From Phycisphaerae bacterium (GTDB lineage: Bacteria; Planctomycetota; Phycisphaerae; Sedimentisphaerales; Anaerohalosphaeraceae), in assembly GCA_007121565.1 (NCBI GenBank), contig SKKI01000233.1, positions 1-5,489 on the forward strand: a stretch of DNA of 5,489 nucleotides, in the 5' to 3' direction. A model generated the notes under the pieces. That model ran no database searches. It saw only the letters and a program-made list of their open reading frames with translations, and was not told the origin of the DNA. Every line of letters starts with the position of its first letter. Position 1 is the stretch's first letter. The position numbers and the translations under genes were made by a program. This document shows positions 5,441 through 5,489 of the stretch, piece after piece.

Positions 5441-5489
5441 ATGAATGGGTATTGGAATGTTGGGTGCGTAGCCCGATCCTTTTGGATCA
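5441..5489 (+). CDS. possible 5' end of a further ORF, cut by the window edge
   Basis: ATG 5441 opens a frame (MNGYWNVGCVARSFWI) that is still open at the last base. There is no clear Shine-Dalgarno, and 16 codons are too few to judge. The same stretch includes GGGTGCGTAGCCCG (5462-5475), which can itself fold (GGG/CCC) and resembles intergenic repeat sequence as much as coding sequence. Treat it as unresolved. Confidence 0.12.
   Translation, partial: MNGYWNVGCVARSFWI
5475..5488 (+). repeat. short perfect inverted repeat at the window end
   Basis: GATCC (5475-5479) and GGATC (5484-5488) flank TTTT. The five-base-pair stem lies about 65 bp after the oxidoreductase stop. It may be part of a larger dyad or terminator that continues beyond the window; by itself it is weak. 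Confidence 0.25.

Overview
This window looks like an ordinary chromosomal housekeeping segment from a diderm bacterium with a moderately GC-rich genome. The best guess is a planctomycete-like lineage (Planctomycetota, perhaps Phycisphaerae). That guess is an inference from the Tat-exported Gfo/Idh/MocA oxidoreductase, a type very abundant in that phylum; Verrucomicrobiota or Lentisphaerota relatives are not excluded. Two lipoproteins with lipobox cysteines (a Blc-type lipocalin and a parvulin-type foldase) fit a cell with an outer membrane. I see no rRNA, tRNA, CRISPR array, insertion sequence or phage gene.

Layout from left to right. (1) A Blc-type lipocalin lipoprotein gene (58-582, +) converges on acpS and overlaps its 3' end by 23 bp. 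(2) A leftward two-gene unit lies on the minus strand: a lipoprotein parvulin peptidyl-prolyl isomerase (956-2092) followed after 3 nt by acpS, holo-ACP synthase (560-952). (3) A 302-bp divergent intergenic region (2093-2394) carries a good promoter for the leftward unit (exact TATAAT on the minus strand, with phased A-tracts behind it). On the plus side it holds a GC-rich, structured leader to mgtE. This leader contains an 11-bp hairpin and a 46-codon ORF whose stop overlaps the mgtE start as ATGA. (4) mgtE (2395-3774, +) encodes a complete CBS-gated Mg2+ channel/transporter. (5) An AT-rich stretch of about 250 bp (3775-4023) has no convincing gene. It does contain AT-rich dyads, a 12-codon mini-ORF with a well-placed Shine-Dalgarno sequence, and an open frame that runs into the next gene. 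(6) A Tat-signal Gfo/Idh/MocA oxidoreductase (4024-5409, +) ends in tandem stops. (7) The last 80 bp hold a short dyad and perhaps the start of a further ORF cut by the window edge.

The genes do not form one pathway. The minus-strand pair combines envelope protein folding with activation of acyl carrier protein, blc is an envelope lipid carrier, mgtE is magnesium homeostasis, and the oxidoreductase is a stand-alone exported enzyme of unknown substrate. I found no clear novel system. The part most worth checking is the mgtE leader (small ORF plus hairpin), which has the form of a cis-regulatory device for Mg2+ transport but matches no leader class that I recognise.
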